A stretch of DNA of 33,444 nucleotides, taken from the NCBI GenBank assembly GCA_050741255.1, contig JBOIEQ010000035.1, positions 1 to 33,444 on the forward strand, in the 5' to 3' direction. Within the stretch, counting starts at the first letter, position 1, and every line of letters starts with the position of its first letter. The notes beneath the pieces are model-generated. The model was not told the DNA's origin. It did no database searches and saw only the letters and a program-made list of their open reading frames with translations. This document shows positions 31,727 to 33,444 of this stretch, in pieces. The translations under genes and the position numbers were made by a program. Source of the DNA: CAZXNF01 sp050741255 (lineage in GTDB: Bacteria; Pseudomonadota; Gammaproteobacteria; Burkholderiales; SG8-41).

Positions 31727-32518
31727 ATGGCCACGCTGTCCGTACCCAATCCCGTCAAGGAACTGCTGAAAGCCGGCAAGGTCGCGCTCGGCATGAACGT
31801 GCGCATCGTCAAAACCGGCGACATCGCGCGCATCGCCAAGACGACGGGCCATGACTTCATCTTCATCGACCTGCAGCACTCGCTGTTCAGTATCGAATCG
31901 GTCGGCCACATCGCGCAGGTCGCGCTCAGCATCGGCATCGCGCCGCTCGTGCGCGTGCGCAGCGTCGACGATCCGGACACCTCCACGCTGCTCGACAACG
32001 GCGTCATGGGTATCGTGTTCCCCGACGTCAACACGGCGGCGGAAGCCAAGCGGGCGGTCAGCCGTGCGAAGTATCCGCCGATCGGCAAGCGCTCGGTGGG
32101 CGCGGGCTACCCCATCCTCGATTACCGGCCGACGAACACCGCCGAGGTGGTGCCGGCGCTGCAGGCCAACACGCTCGTCGTGTGCATGATCGAGACGCAG
32201 GAAGGGTTGGACAACGTCGAGGCGATCGCCGCGGTGGAGGGTGTTGACGTGATTCATGTCGGCTCGAACGACCTGCTGACCGCGATGGGCAAGCCGGGAA
32301 CCTTTGGCAGCGCCGAGCATGTCGCCGCGCTGGAAAAAGTGATCGCGGCGGCGAAGAAGCACGGCAAGACACCGGGCGTGGGCGGCGACCGCAACCTCGC
32401 GCGCCAGGTGGAGTTTATCCGCAAGGGCATGCACTTCATCACGACCAATAGCGAGGCCGCATTCATCGTCGCGGAAGGCTCGCGCGTCACCAGCGAACTG
32501 CGCAAGGCGCTGGCCTGA
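31727..32518 (+). CDS. HpcH/HpaI-family class II aldolase (2-oxoacid aldolase)
   Basis: A 263-residue metal-dependent aldolase of the HpcH/HpaI/citrate lyase beta family. Active-site segments are FIDLQHS (His51 base; Gln50 replaces the usual Glu of D-x-E-H), LVRVRS (Arg), MIETQEG (Glu156) and VGSNDLLTAMG (Asp182), which bind a divalent metal and the pyruvate enolate. The reaction is reversible cleavage of a 4-hydroxy-2-oxoacid to pyruvate and an aldehyde. aaggag precedes the ATG. The stop overlaps the alpha/beta hydrolase start by one base, so the two are coupled. It plausibly cleaves the product of the amidohydrolase step. Confidence 0.92.
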   Translation: MATLSVPNPVKELLKAGKVALGMNVRIVKTGDIARIAKTTGHDFIFIDLQHSLFSIESVGHIAQVALSIGIAPLVRVRSVDDPDTSTLLDNGVMGIVFPDVNTAAEAKRAVSRAKYPPIGKRSVGAGYPILDYRPTNTAEVVPALQANTLVVCMIETQEGLDNVEAIAAVEGVDVIHVGSNDLLTAMGKPGTFGSAEHVAALEKVIAAAKKHGKTPGVGGDRNLARQVEFIRKGMHFITTNSEAAFIVAEGSRVTSELRKALA

Positions 32519-33327
32519 TGCCGGCTTTCGGCAACGGCCCCGGCCTGGAGACGTACTACACGATCGACGATTTCACCGATCCGTGGACGCAGCCGGAGAC
32601 CGTGCTGATGCTGCACGGCAACTGCGAGAGCCACCAGGCCTGGTACGGCTGGGTGCCGCACCTCGCGCGCCACTACCGCGTGGTGCGGCCGGACATGCGC
32701 GGCTTCGGGCAGTCGACGCCCATGCCGGCGGATTTTCCGTGGACGCTGGACACGGTCATCGACGACTACTGCCGGTTGATGGACCACCTGGGTGTTGCGC
32801 GCTTCCACGTCATCAGCGCGAAGATCGGCGGCGTCATCAGCCGCGCATTCGCCGCACGCCGGCCCAAGCGCGTGCAGACGCTCACCATCGCCGGTTCGCC
32901 GCCGCCGGTGCGGCTCGACCTCGACACCATCGCGGCCCGCGTGGCGGAGGTGAAGGACCAGGGCATCGAACACTGGGCGCGCCGCAGCATGGGCGGACGG
33001 CTGGGCTCGGCTTTTCCGAAGGCGGGCGCGGAGTGGTGGATCAACTACATGGCGAAAACGCCAGTGTCCACGGAGCTCGGCTTCGTCGGCACCATCAATT
33101 TTTCGGACATCACGGAAGACGTGAAGAAAATCAAATGCCCGATGCTGGTCATCACGACCGAGGGCAGCGCGCTCGGCTCCGTGGAGCAGATGCGCGCCTG
33201 GCAGAAGCAGGTCGGCGCCTCCGAACTGGTGGTGCTGCCGGGCGATTCCTTCCACGTCGCGGCGACGGACCCCGACCAATGCGCGCAGGCGACGCTCGCC
33301 TTCATCCGGAAGCACTCTTCATCATGA
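32518..33327 (+). CDS. Alpha/beta hydrolase-fold protein with Lys in place of the nucleophile Ser
   Basis: A 269-residue alpha/beta-hydrolase-fold protein. The oxyanion region LMLHGNCESHQAW, strand-turn VVRPDMRGFGQSTP and the late His in GDSFHVAATDP (His246) are canonical. The nucleophile elbow, normally G-x-S-x-G-G, reads SAKIGG with Lys102 at the Ser position. The usual acid site reads TTEGSALGS (Glu215). It therefore cannot be a normal serine hydrolase; either it is inactive, uses Lys differently, or is a lyase/decarboxylase-like member. It is translationally coupled to the aldolase (ATG over TGA) and its stop overlaps the next Bug start (ATGA). Related to enol-lactonase-type proteins by overall pattern. 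Confidence 0.88.
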   Translation: MPAFGNGPGLETYYTIDDFTDPWTQPETVLMLHGNCESHQAWYGWVPHLARHYRVVRPDMRGFGQSTPMPADFPWTLDTVIDDYCRLMDHLGVARFHVISAKIGGVISRAFAARRPKRVQTLTIAGSPPPVRLDLDTIAARVAEVKDQGIEHWARRSMGGRLGSAFPKAGAEWWINYMAKTPVSTELGFVGTINFSDITEDVKKIKCPMLVITTEGSALGSVEQMRAWQKQVGASELVVLPGDSFHVAATDPDQCAQATLAFIRKHSSS

Positions 33328-33444
33328 TCCGCACAACGACGACAGTACTGCTGGCCGCTGCGGCGCTTGCCGTCACCTCCTTCGCGTGGGCCCAGTCCTA
33401 TCCCAACCGCCCGGTGCGCGTCGTGGTGCCGTATCCGCCCGGTG
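33324..33444 (+). CDS. Bug-type periplasmic solute-binding protein, 5' part only (cut by window edge)
   Basis: Forty residues are visible before the window ends. The signal peptide MIRTTTTVLLAAAALAVTS is followed by FAWAQ, then SYPNRPVRVVVPYPPG, the diagnostic Bug/TctC N-terminus. The ATG overlaps the alpha/beta hydrolase stop (ATGA), so it is the last visible gene of the right-hand operon. This is the seventh Bug protein in the window and the second in that operon. Confidence 0.9.
   Translation, partial: MIRTTTTVLLAAAALAVTSFAWAQSYPNRPVRVVVPYPPG

Noticed and set aside
279..33444. Complete tripartite tricarboxylate transporter
   Set aside because: Only Bug/TctC-type binding proteins are present; no TctA or TctB frame was found.

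Overview
The window looks like part of the chromosome of a high-GC betaproteobacterium, probably in or near the Burkholderiales. The main evidence is the density of Bug-type (tripartite tricarboxylate transporter, TTT) periplasmic binding proteins: six complete and one cut by the right edge, none with TctA/TctB membrane subunits in the window. This is a hallmark of Bordetella/Achromobacter/Variovorax-like genomes. Dense overlapping genes, strong GC codon bias and many catabolic enzymes (SDRs, CoA-transferase, aldolase, PDC-hydrolase-like amidohydrolase) fit a soil or water generalist. I see no rRNA, tRNA, CRISPR array, transposase or prophage gene, and no gene-free stretch longer than 300 bases.

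Left edge (1-2334): the tail of a TPR-like protein, then a leftward pair made of a GntR/UTRA regulator and a Bug protein. The regulator is divergent from the main block. The gap between them holds a palindrome overlapping a plausible rightward promoter.

Central block (2335-17266, all rightward): a two-subunit UxaA/SuyAB-type lyase, a ThDP enzyme, an Ldh2/ComC-family dehydrogenase, a succinate-dehydrogenase-like iron-sulfur subunit with two membrane anchors, a TauE/SafE exporter, a ComA (phosphosulfolactate synthase) family protein, a sulfatase, a Bug protein, a TauBC/SsuBC-type ABC ATPase and permease, a two-subunit class I fumarase/tartrate dehydratase, and an SDH/FRD-like flavoprotein. Succinate, fumarate and malate have the sulfonate analogues 3-sulfopropionate, 3-sulfoacrylate and 3-sulfolactate. 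The block could therefore encode an SDH-like oxidation, a fumarase-like hydration, and then sulfolactate desulfonation to pyruvate plus sulfite, with sulfite exported. This is a hypothesis from gene content; no substrate is proven. Four long inverted repeats sit only in the gaps of this block.

Middle (17275-21517): a leftward SDR, a NitT/TauT-type binding protein that may serve the ABC transporter upstream, a carboxymuconolactone-decarboxylase-like protein, a second SDR and a Bug protein, closed by a strong hairpin terminator. Then (21587-27535) come an OmpA-like lipoprotein, an exported metallo-beta-lactamase-fold protein, two leftward Bug genes around a small unknown gene, and an M24-fold protein lacking two usual metal ligands.

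Right part (27615-33444): a leftward CoA-transferase family III gene and aldo/keto reductase. Then a rightward set, Bug / amidohydrolase / HpcH-HpaI aldolase / alpha-beta hydrolase / Bug, tightly spaced from the amidohydrolase on and resembling a ring-cleavage-product or oxo-acid pathway with its own uptake proteins. The alpha/beta hydrolase has Lys where the nucleophilic Ser is expected.
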